DNA of 21,807 bases from Paramacrobiotus richtersi (taxonomy: Eukaryota; Tardigrada; Eutardigrada; Parachela; Macrobiotidae), in assembly GCA_034698045.1 (NCBI GenBank), contig JAQGAU010001052.1, positions 1 through 21,807 of the forward strand. The letters are read 5' to 3'. This document shows, one piece after another, positions 8,101 through 18,614 of the stretch. A program made the position numbers and the translations under genes. Each line of letters starts with the position of its first letter. Positions within the stretch are counted from its first letter, which is position 1. The notes beneath the pieces are model-generated. The model did no database searches and was not told the DNA's origin. It saw nothing but the letters and a program-made list of their open reading frames with translations.

Positions 8101-10534
8101 AGACCCCGTTGTCGCAACTATTCCCGAGGTTCCCTCATTTCCTGAACCACTAGACGGTGTTTCTCCCGATCCAGAAGATGCCGTGGATGCAGCATTCACA
8201 ATCGTAGTACCAGAGGACACGTCCCCTGTTGCTGAAGACGCTGTGGATGCTGGTTCACTAGAGGTGCTTGTCGGAAGAGGTGGGTCACTTGCGAAGGTCA
8301 CAGTGGTTGGCACCACGCTTGTCGCAAACGGCGTCTGAGATGAACCATCCCCGAATGTCGTGTCAGATGACGCTGCAGTGGAAGAAGCCGTTGAATCCGT
8401 ACCGTCAACTGGACTACCGGAAGTGGTTGGTTCAGATCCCACTTGTGAAGTAGTTGATGCAGCAGTACTGCTGGCAAAGCCGCTGGTTGAGGATTCAGCT
8501 GCAGTGCCGGCTGTTGATCCAGTAACGACCGAAGTAGGCGATGCATCTGATGTACTAGTTGATGTGCCCGAATTACCCGAACCTCCAGTGACTGGATCGG
8601 AATTCCCGGTGGTTAAGGTCGATGATTCGGTGACCGAAGAATCCGTGGCAGTGCTGGGACTTCCTGATGCAGTTATGTCGCTGACAGACAGCCAGATTGT
8701 AACCGGACTATTCGGATCGGCTGAAGTTTGCTCGGAAAGGCTTGATGTTGAACCGGAAGTGGAATCCGAAGTAGCAACAGAAGAGATTGTGGAGCTATCG
8801 TCTGACTTGGTGGTAGAGGATTGGGTTGATGATGCCGTGCAGTCGTTGATTGTTTTATTCAATTCAGATACAACCTCCTCTAATTTCATGTTAATCGTTG
8901 GCTCCTCGAATTTGGCGTTTCTGAAAGCGATTTCGAATAAGCCTTTCATTGGACTACCTCGGAGTCTCAGTAAACCGGCATTCACGCGGAGTTGGAGAAT
9001 CAGATCTACAATAAAGATTTGGTACTTTTTAGGAAAAACGCAGAAGTAGATTGATTTATGAACTGTTCTTCGGAACTACTTATTTATCTAATATTTGGAC
9101 AATAAAGAGCACAGTTGTACCTAGCAAGCATGGAAGGCGGTATACAGCTACCAAGCAGCTATTCGTACCACCTACCAGCTAGCAGTTAAATGATCTAGAT
9201 TAACGGTTAAGCCCAGATATGGAACGACCGATGAAGGATATTTTTGTCATATTGCCCATATTGTTATATACTAAATAAACTGTTGATTTAAATTTGTGCA
9301 CTCCCGAGCTTCGCTTTCTCACTGGGTAATCTGTTTCACTAGTCACTACAAGATAGTATTGCAAACAAGGTACCATCACCGGCTCTACATGACTCGTGAA
9401 TTCTCATGGCTATTCGCACTTACCATTTCTGACAGCAAAACCGGCTTTCACTGTGCCAAGCACGGTCTTCTTGACACTGCTGCTATAAACAGGACCCAGC
9501 ATGGCTAGTTGCTCATCCACCACGGGAGTGCGTCCAACAAAATCCTTTCCGCTCAGTACATCGTTCAGGGCGCTGTTGAGAGTTGGAGCCTTCTGCAAAA
9601 AGCTCGCAACCCCGGCCTGTGCCGCTGGACCGAAGAGTTCGTTTACTTTTCCAAGGGCGTCTGATGTCGATTGTAGATTGTATTGTTGCTTGTATTGGTC
9701 GATCTTTTGCTATACAGACAAACAACTCACTGGATCGTAAGTACATTCGATTGATTTTACAGACGTCGCATTACCCGTGTGGTTTCCTGTTGGTCGGTGA
9801 TGGCCCATGTATTGACACCGCCGCTAGACGACTTTGCTAGAGGGTTTTTCAGAAGAGTCACATTTTGGATGAAAAACGGTACGGTGAACAGGATCTTCCT
9901 GTCTTTGTAAATCCCGTCAAATTCCATGCCGCATGCCATAATGTCAGCGGTCTGTAAAATTTTCACTTTTGCTTCACAAATTTACTAATTATCGTTATGT
10001 TCTATAACAGCGCTCGCGATGTATAAAACTCGACGGTTTTATATTATATAGACTACTTGAGTGCGGAAAAAATGATTGCTGAGTAGCTGGCAAAATATCA
10101 CGATGAAAACAAGCTATGTGCACATACATATATATAATTATAAGTGATTTCGGTATTTATTAAACGTACTCCATCTTCCAGTGCTTTGACTGCTTCATCG
10201 AAGTTTTTTGCATAAATCGGCACCGGATCAATAACCGCATTGAAGGTCTGCGATGACGTTGGACCCAATAAAATGTTCTGAAAAAATCCCATGGCTGGTT
10301 TTCCGACGTCGTAGAATAAACCGTCGATCTGAAATATAAAGTACAATGAGTTAGTTAAAACCGCAGCATGAAAAAATAAAAATCTATCGACAACTTTTCA
10401 CCCGTATTTACCGCAACGGTAACGATTTTCCATGGTTTACCAAGCTGTGTAACATCCGTGCATGACGATACGACATGAGATAATCCAAGTAAACCAGCTG
10501 TGATTAAACTGAAAATATTAAGGTTGAACCACAT
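5122..10534 (-). CDS. Secreted mucin-like protein with N-terminal globular part (5 exons, 1542 aa)
   Basis: Exons on the minus strand are 10534-10412, 10328-10170, 9951-9775, 9709-9424 and 9005-5122. The first three introns are phase 0 and the last is phase 1; every junction has GT-AG and keeps the frame, giving 1542 residues. Residues 1-24 are a signal peptide (MWFNLNIF, hydrophobic core, ending VVSSC or nearby). Residues 25-300 form a globular region I do not recognise, with a helix-like QKIDQYKQQYN stretch near 154 and a LEEVVSELNKTINDC stretch just before the mucin part. About 1200 residues follow that are nearly all Thr, Ser, Gly, Pro, Ala and Val, the composition of O-glycosylated mucins. 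The end holds His/Tyr-bearing repeats and a short tail (LNSIAQILQWFLMQQL). There is no membrane or GPI segment, so it should be released, probably to a gel, cuticle or mucus. Exon 5 alone is 3.9 kb. The role of the N-terminal part is unknown. Confidence 0.85.
5220..5430 (-). repeat. C-terminal Thr-Arg-Pro-Thr-Thr-His-Tyr-Pro repeats of the mucin
   Basis: About eight tandem units of 8-9 residues (24-27 bp) of the form TRPTTTHYP, with variants HYS, HWP and APTTHYP. The later units have lost one Thr, so the repeat length steps from nine to eight residues along the array. They sit close to the C-terminus, just after a Thr/Arg-rich run. The regular His and Tyr are unusual for a pure mucin repeat. 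Confidence 0.85.
5987..6148 (-). repeat. Six tandem 27-bp units (VTTPTVTTT) inside the mucin exon
   Basis: Six head-to-tail copies of a 27-bp unit (plus-strand start GTGGTAACGGTTGG) are almost identical; the first differs at a few bases and the fourth at one or two. They code for nine residues each. They are embedded in a higher-order pattern that also repeats a Ser-Val-Thr-Pro-Ser-Ala-Ser-Thr-Ser-Ala block near 5860, 5950, 6157 and 6220. Low divergence suggests recent expansion, so allele length may vary between individuals. Confidence 0.9.
7195..8720 (-). repeat. Ancient internal duplication within the mucin region
   Basis: Two distant segments begin NSPVTIWLSVSDITASG (about 8718 downward) and SNPVTVWQSVTDTTVSG (about 7236 downward). 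The likeness continues through T/ATDSS/T-xx-TESS for some 45 residues. They lie about 1480 bp apart. Trp is otherwise nearly absent from the Thr/Ser region, so the shared PVTxWxSVxD core is not just composition. Confidence 0.65.
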
Positions 10535-10546
10535 GGCAAAGAAATT

Positions 10547-10591
10547 CCAGCAGAATTAATTTAAGCAGTTAATTTTACAAGTTTCTGCTGG
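10547..10591. repeat. Inverted repeat just upstream of the mucin start codon
   Basis: Arms CCAGCAGAA (10547-10555) and TTCTGCTGG (10583-10591) pair perfectly around a 27-nt loop, with further partial pairing outside. The repeat begins 13 nt upstream of the mucin ATG at 10534, so it may lie in the 5' leader or core promoter. Function unknown; chance is possible. Confidence 0.4.
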
Positions 10592-11832
10592 AAATGAGCA
10601 ATGTCAACAGGTTACCTGTCGCTGCCTAACCTTCGTTAACAATGTAAAAAGCTTGACTTTCAAATTTTACAGTTTTCGAGTATGCAAAACTGCTGAATTA
10701 TCAAAGGTGTACCTGCATGTACGTAAAAATGCAAGCCGGCTAAAACAATGAAATACCTTTTTAAATAGTTATATGCACGTGAGAAAGTGTCAGCATATTT
10801 GAAGACAGGATGCATCAAGGTGCAAAAAATGCAAATATACACCAAAAATATTTTATATATCAATGCGGCTGTATATTAAATTTGCAATGTGTAAATCCGT
10901 GATTAGCTGCACGGCGGGCAGATATTAATTACCGTGTATTTTGCGATAAATGTATACGTTATTAGGTGGTTAAGAAATAACATTGTAAGAAGTAAAATCC
11001 AGGGTTATTATGTACAACTGGAGCGGTACAGTTGACAATTGTGAGCTGTATGGGATTCACCGATACGAGTGACATTCTTTGGTACTTCTGCTGTGATACC
11101 GGAAGTATCGGGCAGCAACGTATTTAACAGCGTTATTATAACATGATAAGTCGATCAACATGTCCCTCCAAGATTTCAAAAAGGATTATTTTGCTTTTAT
11201 TACAGCATATGAACTATATTATATGATTTATATCCATACCAAAAACAGTAAATCACGGCTAGGGTTGGATACTTATTTACCATGAAAAATAAATATTTAA
11301 CTTCTGATATCGGTACTTCTATCGGTCACCCCTTTCTGCCACACGCAATTCATAAATTTTAGCAATTCTTCCTCTGTTTATGAAAACACTGTACTAGGTT
11401 GCGGATTCATTTACTGTGAACCTATGCAACAAAAGGAAACTATCTATTAATAAGACGCGGTGTCTTACACACAGTCGACTGCAACGCCGCACCAGCTGTC
11501 CCCCGATAAGTACTTCGCCTCAAGTAGGCGGTGCTTCGATGAAATCTGCACCAGCGTCCATCGCACTCATGACTCGCCACTCTCTGACTGATTTTCCAGT
11601 TGGTGCTTTTGTGGGTTCGTAATTATCAACAGCGTTCTTCTCGTTCTGTAGACGTTCCTGAGGACTGATTTCTGTAAATACACCATAAACGTTCCTTGGT
11701 TCCTCTTGTCGTTTTGTTTATTCAGAATCCGTCCAGAATCTCCCGGAATCCATCGGCTAGGTGGACGTTAGTCAGAAAGAATCTCGTTGCATTCCATATT
11801 CCCTTTCAAGCTGTCCCTGTCCGGTTCCTAGA
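10592..11832. other. Divergent intergenic region between the mucin gene and the Ig/GPI gene
   Basis: About 1.2 kb between two genes transcribed away from each other, so both promoters should lie here. A minus-strand TATATAA-like run sits near 10847-10860, about 310 nt upstream of the mucin ATG, too far without an upstream exon. A 68-codon plus-strand frame at 11416-11622 has no recognisable content. No RNA gene or element was recognised. Confidence 0.4.
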
Positions 11833-14800
11833 ATGGGTGATCTTGTGGCAAGAATTCTAGTCGCTGGCCTTTTATTATTATCAGGTAAGATTATTCATGC
11901 TATCACTATTAGAATTCATTTTGGAAAATCTGTAACTGCGCAAAGCAGACACGAGTGGAAAAGACTAATAATTAGTACGTGTGGTAAATGCGGCGCATGA
12001 GTCAATATCCTTGCTCAGTATGTTTCTTACAAGGGGTTGAACAGGGAAACGTACGTCTACTTGACGGTATTAAAAATCTGAATTTTGCTATCGTATTGTG
12101 TTTTTTAGTTTGTGATCTGATCAGTTTTGTCCTTCTTGCGATTCGTTAATTTTCTAAAAATGAAAATAATTTAGAACTGCCAGTCATTGACGGTCAGAAG
12201 TGTCAAGTTCTGTCATGCTGCTTCAAGTAATTTTCATCAGATTTCAGCGTGCTTGCGGTCGGAACGGGTCCATTTTCTATTGTATGGCTGCGCCGATTAT
12301 GCAACCGGCTTTACCGAACCTGTGTGAACCAGCCTGCCATTCAATGGGGCACAATAATGCGCTGGATCGAGTCCGGCGAAATTAGCTGTCCGTCGTTCAA
12401 AGAGCGCAGGCAGGATTTACGGCGAAAATGCAGCTGTTATTCACTGTAGCGTGAAGGGTCATTTTTATGAACTGGCCATGCGGTCTGTATCCGCAGATTA
12501 GCTCATCAGGGAAATGAGAGGCAGGAAAAATCTGACCATAAAATAAATTCCACAGCCTGCAGATAAAGCGTCCACAATAAAATTCCTTCCAAGCATTGCG
12601 AGAAAATTGCTGCAATTTTGCGTTATTTATTTGCGTGTTTTTGTCCGATTCGACCGTCTGTGACGTGTGATTAGAATCTGATAAAAGCATGAAAAATTTC
12701 CAGCAGGATAACAAAATATAATTACAGACGTTTTATCAGTGGAATTTAATGATTGAATTTATTGTTTATGACTTGCCAGGATCATTGATAACTGGGGTTG
12801 GGTCAAAACAGAGTTCTAATGATTCATCTGATCAGATTGTTATTTTACTGCTAAATTTACATCCAACAACAGAAAAATTGTAAATTAACTGGATTAGTAA
12901 AATACGTACTACATATGCCATAAAATGAAGATAAACTATCATAAATAAAATAAAATGCAGAATTTGAATAATTTGCGAATAATAATAATTGATTATCCGT
13001 ATTAAAGAGGATCGTTTCACAAGGAGGTAAACTGGTAAAGATTTGAATTTTTATCAAACAAAAGAACTTGTGTTGGATTGAAGGGACACAGATATGAACA
13101 GAAATTAGTCGTGCAGAAGTGTTAAAAATCTGTGAAAAACATGAACGAAGTTTTTACATTACAAAATCAGAAATCCGCTACATTTAGTTTCATAATTTGT
13201 TAAAGCTGGTATTCTCGGTAGCAGACAATCAACAATAATGCAGTTTTTTTTTGTGTGGCTAAGAAAATCAGCTGATTATTGACCGTGTCGTGTGGATTGC
13301 AGCGCAGTTTCCAGACGCGCTGCAACCTTAAAATCTTTTGTATTTATGAAGCAGAACTCCAAAGTATGTAAATTGAGATAAGTGAATCGTGGTAAATGGG
13401 AGTGGTCGCTATTGATTGATTATGCATCATCACGCGCGCACTTCGGCGCTTGATGCTGGCGATCTGTCCACGGACATCGAACAGAAAGTTTGAAAATGTA
13501 ATCAAAATACGAGCGCTTTTTGATTCGCCGCTATATTAAATGAAATATGATAAAAAAATAATGAAATATATAAAATAAAAATATAATGAAATGTATCAGA
13601 TTGATGAAATGTATAAAATATATGAATAATATAAAATAATTAATAATAATATGAAATATATAAAATCGATTAAAATGCATTCGGATGATGTGATTGTATC
13701 TCGATGTGAAACGGTTCTTATCACAAGAAATAGTGATAATATCCAGAACGATTTACTTAGTTGCCATCTTTGGTTCTAAATTTCTAATACGTTATATTTT
13801 CCAAAGTTTTTGGAATAATTAATATTATTTACACCAACACAGAAAAGAATTTGTTGGAATTGATTTTTTTGCTAAAAAAAGTATGTCGGCAGTTGGTAAA
13901 AATTAACAAAAATTGCATTTGCAGTGGTGGCGGCTTTCGATCCGGAAGATCTTGAAATGGACCCTTCTTCTCTATCCGGGCGGAAATTTGTCAAACAGAA
14001 CACCCATGTTCCGATCCTGTGTAGCATCTCAGCCAAGAACGCCAACGTCTCGCTCACTTCTGACGTGGACAATTTCAAGTAACTTTCCAAATTCGGATAT
14101 ATTTGTAGCACTTTCCGGCTGTGGCAACTCTATAGTATTTTCTGTAATTGTGCTCCAATATTTAATTCCATGATAACATTTTTTAATATTCATATTTTTT
14201 TTAATTTTAATATTTTTGAAATAACATTCTCATTTAATTGGAATTCTGCTCCAATATTTAATTCCATGATAACACTTTTTAATATTAATATTTTTTTAAT
14301 ATTTTTAAATAACATTTTCGGTTAATTCGAATTGTGCTCCAATATTTAATTCCATGATAACTTTTTTTATATTAATATTTTTATATTTTTTTAAAAATAA
14401 TATTTTCGGTTAATTCGAACTGTGCGCTGTAATGTTTCCTTATCAAGGGAAGATTGCAAAAAATGACATCTGTTTTTTACACAACAGCTCAGAAAGGAAA
14501 TGCACCTAAAAATTGTGATTGTGTCAATTTAATGAACGGACATTGTCGTAGATCGAAGGCGCCTCCGATGCCCGTTAAGGATAAGCAAGGGAAGACAGTT
14601 GGGACACGCCAGTCATCGGCGACCGCTGACATTGTCCACTTCGGGCCGAGTGATGTGGGGACCTATTCCTGCCATGTCTCCATCCAGGGCGAAGTTGTCG
14701 CGGAAAAGAGCATCCTACTGGAGCTGTACCGTAAGTGCACCTGTTTTTCCTAACCAAACAATCTTGTTAATTGTCACGTTGAATACATTTAATGTTTTTT

Positions 14801-16903
14801 TCATTTTTTATCTGTCTTTTTTTTAAATTTTGTGCACATGATTGCATGTCATTGCTATTTTATTTGTAGTTTTTATGCAGACAATTTTTTGATTTTAGTT
14901 TTGTGCAAATTTTTTAAAATTTGGTGCTATTTTTTAATTTGCTACTGCACTACCCGTTTATTTGCAGTTTTTATCAGCGAGTTGACAGTGTTTACTTGTA
15001 TGTATTTATGCTCATAATTATGTGGATTTTGCAGAGGGTTTAAATTTGTCCACCACTCCAACGTCCGTGCTGACGCATGTCGGAGCAGACGAGACACATC
15101 TGTACTGTGCGGTTATGCACGGTGTCGGAGGAGTGAACATCACCTGGACCAACGCCAACGGAACCGAGATCAATGCCGGTAAGTTTTTCCGAATAATTTG
15201 TGTTCCTTTTTTTGTATATAAATTTTAAATTTTTTATTCTGTTTATGTTATATTTTTTATTTCTCTTTTATGGAAATTTACGTTTTTGTTTTTCTATCTT
15301 CTGTGTATAAGCTCTGTTTATTGCGATATGTAGGAGTAGTTTTTGGAGTAATTTTTGTTCATTTTTTGTATACATATTTTTAGTTTTTTATTCTGTATAT
15401 GTTATCATATTTTCTGTTTCTTTTTGTAGAAACTTATGTTTCATTTTTTACCAGTGTATAAGCTCTGTTTGTTGCGATATGTAGGAGTTTGCAATTTGAC
15501 TGAAGTTGTTTTTTTTGTAGCCTTTTCATCCATGTTCCCGAGATTCACCGTCCAGGGACCGAATTTGACCATTCATCAGGTGGAGCGGAGCGACGCCGGA
15601 CCTTATTCCTGCAATGCGGCGCAGACCATCAAAAACGCTAACGATGACGGCAGCGATTTGGTCGATGCTGACAGGGCCACTATCAACCTTTATGTTGAAC
15701 GTAAGTCGGTAGCAATGGCGAAAACATTCTAATTGTTAACCGATAAAGATTGTACGGTATTTTTGACTGGATTTAAAAGTACTGTTTTTTAAATAAATTA
15801 ACCGATATTGACGGACTTGGTAATGTTTTAAAAGGTTACTGAGACAAATGTTTCGCTGTGTCTAATTTTCATGATAATTTGTTCACTTTAATGGAGCATT
15901 TTTCGTTTACATAACTCGTTAACCGTACAAAAAGGAAAAGTTTCAACTCGAAAATTATTCAGTTTAATTGGTTATATGAAAACCGAACTAGTAAGGATAC
16001 GGTCCTGATAGTGCAAAAAATTTTCTAAATGCGGCTATATAATGTCCAGTTACGGGAGCATTTCATTCCTTTATCATTGTCTTATTACAGATGTCCCGCA
16101 TTTCGTCCATTCCGAAGTGGAAGTCCAGCGGGATACTAAAGACGCGCTCAACCTGACGTGCGACGCCGTGACGGGTGTGCCGTTCGGACTCAAGTCGCCC
16201 TCGTTCTCCTGGTATCGCAACGGGACGAATATGTCGGAGAAGGGCGACGACACGTTCCCCGCTTGCCGTGAACGACAATGTACCGTGCCGTTCGATGACC
16301 ACCACTCCCTGTATGATACCATCAAGTGCACCGCGGATAATGGTCTGGGTCTGGCTGAGAAACTCTTCAAGGTCGTCGAAGGTATGTATTTCGAATGAGA
16401 CCGGTCAAATTGGGATGATATCGGTAGATTAGTACGCTTTTATTCGGTGCGCGACTTCACACTCATTTCAAATTTATATATGCATTTCTTGACAATTTTG
16501 TTACATAGATTTGTAGATTCGTCTTGGTTTTTTCGCATACTGCATTTTAATATGAGATATACAATCTCTCTGTATACAAAATATCATTTATTTCGGGTTT
16601 TTTACGTGTCTAGGGGATTTTTACTGCATTTTCTTCAGTTTGAGAAGTATCCATTAGTCACATCCGTTTCCATGCACAGTCATTGAAAACTGTTGCTGTT
16701 GTCGTTTACAAGCTGATTTTCTTGCAGGAATCCGTCAGACCACCGAAGCCGATGTCCCGACCGGCAGTCCCGTGGCCAACTCCCAGAACATGGTTCCCCA
16801 GGTCACCGGGGCGCCGCCCACCCCCCAGCCGGGCAACGGGGCCTCGGCCGTTTCCTTTGGACTGGCTGTGCTGATTGGCGCGCTGTGCGTCGCGTTCGTT
16901 TAG
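11833..16903 (+). CDS. GPI-anchored Ig-superfamily protein, three Ig domains (7 exons, 424 aa)
   Basis: Exons are 11833-11884, 13925-14078, 14453-14730, 15035-15178, 15521-15700, 16091-16381 and 16728-16903. All introns have GT-AG ends and the frame holds throughout. Phases are 1, 2, 1, 1, 1, 1, and phase 1 is typical of Ig-domain borders. Residues 1-21 are a signal peptide split by intron 1. Ig1 has Cys50 and Cys142 in DVGTYSC; Ig2 has Cys186, Trp199 and Cys240 in DAGPYSC; Ig3 has Cys293, Trp310 and Cys349. Ig1 lacks the usual Trp and carries extra cysteines at 90, 92 and 100; Ig3 has an extra pair at 328 and 333. There are at least seven N-x-S/T sites. After a Pro/Gly/Thr-rich stalk, NGAS is followed by a short hydrophobic tail to the end, the pattern of a GPI signal. 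From family knowledge it is a surface adhesion or recognition protein; no orthologue is assigned. The exon 3 acceptor (GGGAAG, 14452) is the weakest junction, chosen because it alone keeps the frame. Confidence 0.85.
11885..13924 (+). other. Intron 1 of the Ig/GPI gene (2.0 kb)
   Basis: GTAAGA donor and TTTGCAG acceptor. No convincing exon inside; two short open frames near 12200-12449 overlap each other and look like chance. The 3' half is AT-rich and contains a degenerate repeat at about 13538-13672. A length of 2 kb in a gene whose other introns are 0.3-0.4 kb is typical of first introns that hold regulatory sequence, but no site is named. Confidence 0.6.
13538..13672. repeat. Degenerate AT-rich repeat (ATGAAATATATAAAAT-like units)
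   Basis: About six irregularly spaced copies of a motif close to ATGAAATATATAAAAT, separated by A/T-only spacers. It lies in intron 1 of the Ig/GPI gene. Confidence 0.7.
14143..14430. repeat. Tandem repeat of 88-96 bp filling intron 2 of the Ig/GPI gene
   Basis: The landmark TGCTCCAATATTTAATTCCA occurs at 14151, 14247 and 14335, and a diverged fourth start (TGCGCTGTAATG) is at 14423. The periods are 96, 88 and 88 bp. Each unit ends with AACATT(C/T)TC..TTAATT and T-rich spacers. The last partial copy runs close to the acceptor of exon 3. Confidence 0.85.
15183..15488. repeat. Two-copy tandem duplication (about 152 bp) filling intron 4 of the Ig/GPI gene
   Basis: GTGTATAAGCTCTGTTT followed by G-T-T-GCGATATGTAGGAGT occurs at 15303 and again at 15454. 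Upstream blocks ending TTTTTTATTCTGT..ATGTTAT also recur at about 15230 and 15384. The two units nearly fill the intron between donor and acceptor and have diverged by scattered substitutions and small length changes. Confidence 0.85.
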
Positions 16904-17263
16904 CAAAGCGCTGTTGTAAAGACTCGTTTGTAGTGTTTTCTACGGTTACAGGCTGTCTCACTTTTGTACTGCTTCTTCCCTGCCAAAAAATTACGTTCCA
17001 TGATAATAGATTGGGGCTGTGTCTTATAAGTTTTTAGCATTCTCACTGGAATAGTGTTTTGTGGTTTTTTTGTGTGCGGATACTGTGCAATTATCGGGAT
17101 TTTATGCTGTGTATGCGTTTATTTATGGGTTGGCGCACTGATGTAGAAGTAAAATCGCATTTACGCAAATCGTCGGTAAGGAGTTTTGGGGAGAAATTCC
17201 TACGAGATTATTCTGATTAATGTATTAGTCTTATTCCTGATTTCTTCAGTAGTAGTATGTGGA

Positions 17264-17269
17264 AATAAA
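17264..17269 (+). terminator. Polyadenylation signal of the Ig/GPI gene
   Basis: AATAAA on the plus strand about 360 nt past the stop at 16903. It is the first exact hexamer I see downstream. Confidence 0.5.
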
Positions 17270-17406
17270 TATCCAAGGAAATCCAGAAATATGTATGTCT
17301 AACAGTACAGATTCCGCGGATAGCAGTGACATTTGACGAGTTGTATGATATTTTGGCCATATAAAAGGTGGTACGTACGTTGATCCCAATTTTGAAGGGA
17401 GAATTT

Positions 17407-17430
17407 GATAAGGTTGTGCACAACCTTATC
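17407..17430. repeat. Perfect 24-bp palindrome
   Basis: Each arm is GATAAGGTTGTG and its complement, with no spacer and the axis at TGTGCACA. The next flanking bases pair as T-G then T-A twice in RNA. It could be an operator-like protein-binding site, a cruciform, or the end of a small element. No function is assigned. Confidence 0.9.
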
Positions 17431-17749
17431 GAACAACAACAAATGACCTTTCCATCAGTGCACGGGGAGCCTCAACAAAAAATTTCTAGGGTGGGCAAAA
17501 CGTACGCCGCAGGGAGTTGTTTCCCGTTCGTAAGATCTTGCCGGTCACAGGCGGGTACTTAAGACATGAGGAAACTCTTTTTCATGTGTTTTTTTTCTTT
17601 AATGTGTGGCGATGATGTCATATTGTCATTGTGATTACTTGTTGTTGACGGCCAATGAAATCATCTGTCCATAAAATGGAGACTAGAGGTGGGGTAGCGT
17701 ACACGAACGCAGGTCAGGTTCTGCCGAACGATTGTCAGCTGTCTCACTG

Positions 17750-17830
17750 TCATTTTTTGCGTGAACCGTCGTTTAGTCGCGAATATTTAGTCGACCGTCA
17801 CTTCGAAGAGCCAACAGTTGGTCGCACGTA
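17750..17830 (+). repeat. Candidate left (sub)terminal repeat of the MULE element
   Basis: Read forwards, this region shares ordered blocks with the reverse complement of about 20465-20612: ATT(T/A)TTTGCG, CGTCGTTT/CGACGTTT, TTAGTCG, CACTTCG and ACAGTTGGTCG. The last two blocks are spaced 8 bp apart here and 9 bp in the other copy. The match is imperfect and the exact ends and target duplication were not found. Confidence 0.4.
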
Positions 17831-18476
17831 ACACATGGTTTCAACACAACCCGTTGATGGAGCGTTACGTCGCATACGTTTCCGTCGATACGCATTTGGT
17901 AATATAACCGTTTAGTAAGTCGAACCAACTAGTTTTACAGTGCTTCAAATTGCAGTTACGCAGTAAGAATATCCGTCAAACTGCATCGCTTTAACCTGTA
18001 GCATTTTCAAATATTTTTGAGCACTTGTAGCAAATGCCAAACAAGACAGAAGTAAGAGAAGCTTAAAAACTTCGTCACTATTGAGATTCGAACGGCCCTT
18101 CTCTTTTGTTCGTGCAGTTCCTGCAGTAGCAGGGATTCACTGCATCAAAGTACAACATAAGTAGGTAGTGTGCCCTTTCTGCTCTTGTTTTCGGAAAGAC
18201 AACAAAACTGCAGAAAGCATCTTTCCGCCTGACGTTTTATGCGTTAATGGCAATGGCCTCCGTCAATAATGAAGCTTCCAGTCACAGACTAACATGCAGC
18301 TGGTTTGGCTGAAACTGATTATCCACGAGACAGAGCCCTAGAGCCCGCCACAATTAAACCACGCCTAGCGGCACGAGTAGGCAGACAATGCAAACGTCTG
18401 TGATTTGCCCCATTGGGCCACCCCTTCACTGATATCTATTGTGGAGTGGATCGCTTAGCCGCTACAGACAGAAAGA

Positions 18477-18514
18477 TATAAATGGGTGCTGGCGCGTTGC
18501 AACGGCGATCATTC
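18477..18514 (+). promoter_or_regulatory. Core promoter of the MULE gene: TATA box plus initiator
   Basis: TATAAAT at 18477-18483 is followed by TCATTC at 18509-18514, which matches the arthropod initiator TCAKTY. The spacing from the first T of the TATA box to the initiator A at 18511 is 34 bp, close to the usual 30-31. This places the start about 104 nt upstream of the ATG at 18615. Confidence 0.5.
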
Positions 18515-18614
18515 ACCATTACTCAGCCTGACGAAAAGTTTCGTGCTGCTTCTGACCTCGTTTCGTTTTTCTCGAATGTTGCCGTTGCACTAATTTAAGT
18601 AACAACAGTTAGAC

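Larger units (their letters stand above)
17270..18476. other. Intergenic region and 5' flank of the MULE gene
   Basis: No gene recognised. It includes the perfect palindrome at 17407-17430 and a candidate left subterminal repeat of the MULE element near 17750-17830. A 65-codon frame at 17368-17562 runs through the palindrome and has no recognisable content. Confidence 0.4.

Noticed and set aside
5630-9049. Long, almost continuous open frame on the plus strand, opposite the mucin exon
   Set aside because: All pieces lie in one frame exactly antisense to mucin codons. Stops there arise only from TTA, CTA or TCA codons on the sense strand, which are rare in Thr/Ser coding repeats. The translation is Val/Ser/Gly monotony with no start or splice logic.
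11416-11622. 68-codon plus-strand frame upstream of the Ig/GPI gene
   Set aside because: No ATG context, splice partner or domain. The length is within chance.
12200-12449. Two overlapping plus-strand frames in intron 1 of the Ig/GPI gene
   Set aside because: Different frames over the same bases, no conserved pattern, and the exon 1 to exon 2 join works without them.
17368-17562. 65-codon frame across the palindrome
   Set aside because: No ATG context or recognisable residues; the palindrome itself explains the odd composition.
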